Source: Actinomycetota bacterium
GTDB taxonomy: Bacteria; Actinomycetota; Actinomycetes; S36-B12; CAIYMF01
Assembly (NCBI GenBank): GCA_026393115.1
Contig: JAPLAU010000031.1
Span: 1-64,000, forward strand
DNA: 64,000 nt
Direction of reading: 5' to 3'
The notes under the pieces are model-generated. The model worked only from the letters and a program-made list of their open reading frames with translations, was not told the DNA's origin and searched no databases. The position numbers and the translations under genes are program-made. Within the stretch, counting starts at the first letter, position 1. The number at the start of each line of letters is the position of its first letter. Below are positions 63,368 to 64,000 of the stretch, in pieces.

Positions 63368-64000
63368 ATGGACCGCGTGAAGGTACTCGTCGTTGAGGAC
63401 GAGCCGCTGTACCGCGAACTGCTTGTTCACGCCCTCGTCAACCGCATTCCCGGAGTCGTTGTCGTCGGTGACTGTGCCACCGCTGAAGAGGCTCTCGCCG
63501 CAACCGGACCCGACGATGTCGACGTCCTGTTGACCGACATCGACCTCGGAAGCGGCATGACCGGCACCCAATTGGGCATTGAGTTACGCCGTCGCACCAC
63601 AACACGCGGCGTCGTCTTGCTGTCGAATCTGGCCCTGCCGGGGGTACTGACCACGCTCCCGCCTGAGATTCAAGGCGGCTGGTCGTACTTACTGAAGACC
63701 AGTGTTTCTGACATCGATCAACTGGGTCGAGCCATTGAAGCGGCCTCAGCCGGTGAAGTGATCATCGACGACGCGCTCGTTGACGACCTCGTGGTATCAA
63801 CTACCGGCCCTCTGGGTGAACTCACTCCCCGACAACTTGATGTGCTGTCGAGAATGGCCCGAGGCTGGTCGAACCGCCGGATCGCCGATGACCTCCAGAT
63901 CACTGTGCGCACCGTCGAGTCCGTAGCCTCCGACATCATTACGGCGCTTCGCATCGGTAATGCCGACGACGGGCTCAACCCACGGGTAGCAGCCGTCGTG
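63368..64000 (+). CDS. LuxR-type response regulator, cut by the window end
   Basis: The visible 211 codons have a receiver domain with acidic pair E10/D11, phospho-acceptor D57 in VDVLLTDIDLGSG and a Lys at 110 in SYLLKTS. A GerE/LuxR helix-turn-helix follows at 150-195 (LTPRQLDVLSRMARGWSNRR). No stop codon is reached, so the C-terminus is beyond 64000. ATG 63368 may be leaderless: CATACT lies 6 bases before it. The partner kinase is not in the window. Confidence 0.88.
   Translation, partial: MDRVKVLVVEDEPLYRELLVHALVNRIPGVVVVGDCATAEEALAATGPDDVDVLLTDIDLGSGMTGTQLGIELRRRTTTRGVVLLSNLALPGVLTTLPPEIQGGWSYLLKTSVSDIDQLGRAIEAASAGEVIIDDALVDDLVVSTTGPLGELTPRQLDVLSRMARGWSNRRIADDLQITVRTVESVASDIITALRIGNADDGLNPRVAAVV

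Overview
The window is a gene-dense, high-GC stretch of a chromosome from the class Actinomycetes. The evidence is a MtrAB-LpqB two-component locus, a WhiB2-type regulator, coenzyme F420 genes (cofD and a fused cofE/fbiB), DUF3499, DUF5719, DUF6459 and TIGR03089 genes, a long-form HPF, a very large NAD-glutamate dehydrogenase and a wax-ester/diacylglycerol acyltransferase. From secA to the LCP gene the order closely follows the Mycobacterium tuberculosis block Rv3235-Rv3268. Tiny gaps, overlapping stop codons and many apparently leaderless genes suggest a fairly compact genome, perhaps an uncultured aquatic lineage. The genus cannot be told from the sequence alone.

Layout: 1-12410 holds trans-translation and division genes on the minus strand (prfB, ftsE, ftsX, smpB and, about 8.5 kb further on, ssrA). 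Between smpB and ssrA lie a calcium-binding-repeat protein, thioredoxin, an ABC-F ATPase, an FGGY kinase with an S1P-lyase-like PLP enzyme, and a membrane-anchored surface protein. 12724-22149 holds NAD-GDH, DUF2505, a HAD/WS-DGAT/patatin neutral-lipid operon and DUF6459. 22146-33763 holds secA, a GNAT enzyme, a YcaQ-like glycosylase, hpf, comF, lpqB, mtrB, mtrA and a CPBP protease. 34295-46053 holds ahcY, a CDF transporter, a SIS isomerase, Trm112, manB, a zinc-finger protein, DUF3499, DUF5719, a giant GT2 membrane protein and whiB. 46328-50495 holds cofD, cofE/fbiB, a manC-like gene and TIGR03089. 50507-60721 is a cell-envelope glycan region: an amidase/SpoIID fusion, three GT2 enzymes, DUF2304, LCP, a methyltransferase and a 7-TM lipoprotein. 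60729-64000 holds PCD, a SLAC1/TDT transporter, a TerB-like/Coq4-like fusion and a LuxR-type response regulator cut by the window end.

The SIS isomerase, ManB and ManC-like proteins can together supply GDP-mannose, which the GT2 enzymes and the LCP ligase could use for envelope glycans. MtrAB-LpqB, WhiB and the amidase/SpoIID protein belong to growth, division and wall remodelling.

The most unusual items are: a 45-bp dispersed repeat with three full and two partial copies; a G-rich 16-bp tandem array just downstream of the DUF3499 gene; a perfect CRP/GlxR-type palindrome between the GT2 operon and LCP; nine genes with a TANNNT hexamer placed 6-8 bases before the start codon; the HDxxH-x11-E protein at 62305; and the FGGY kinase/S1P-lyase-like pair.
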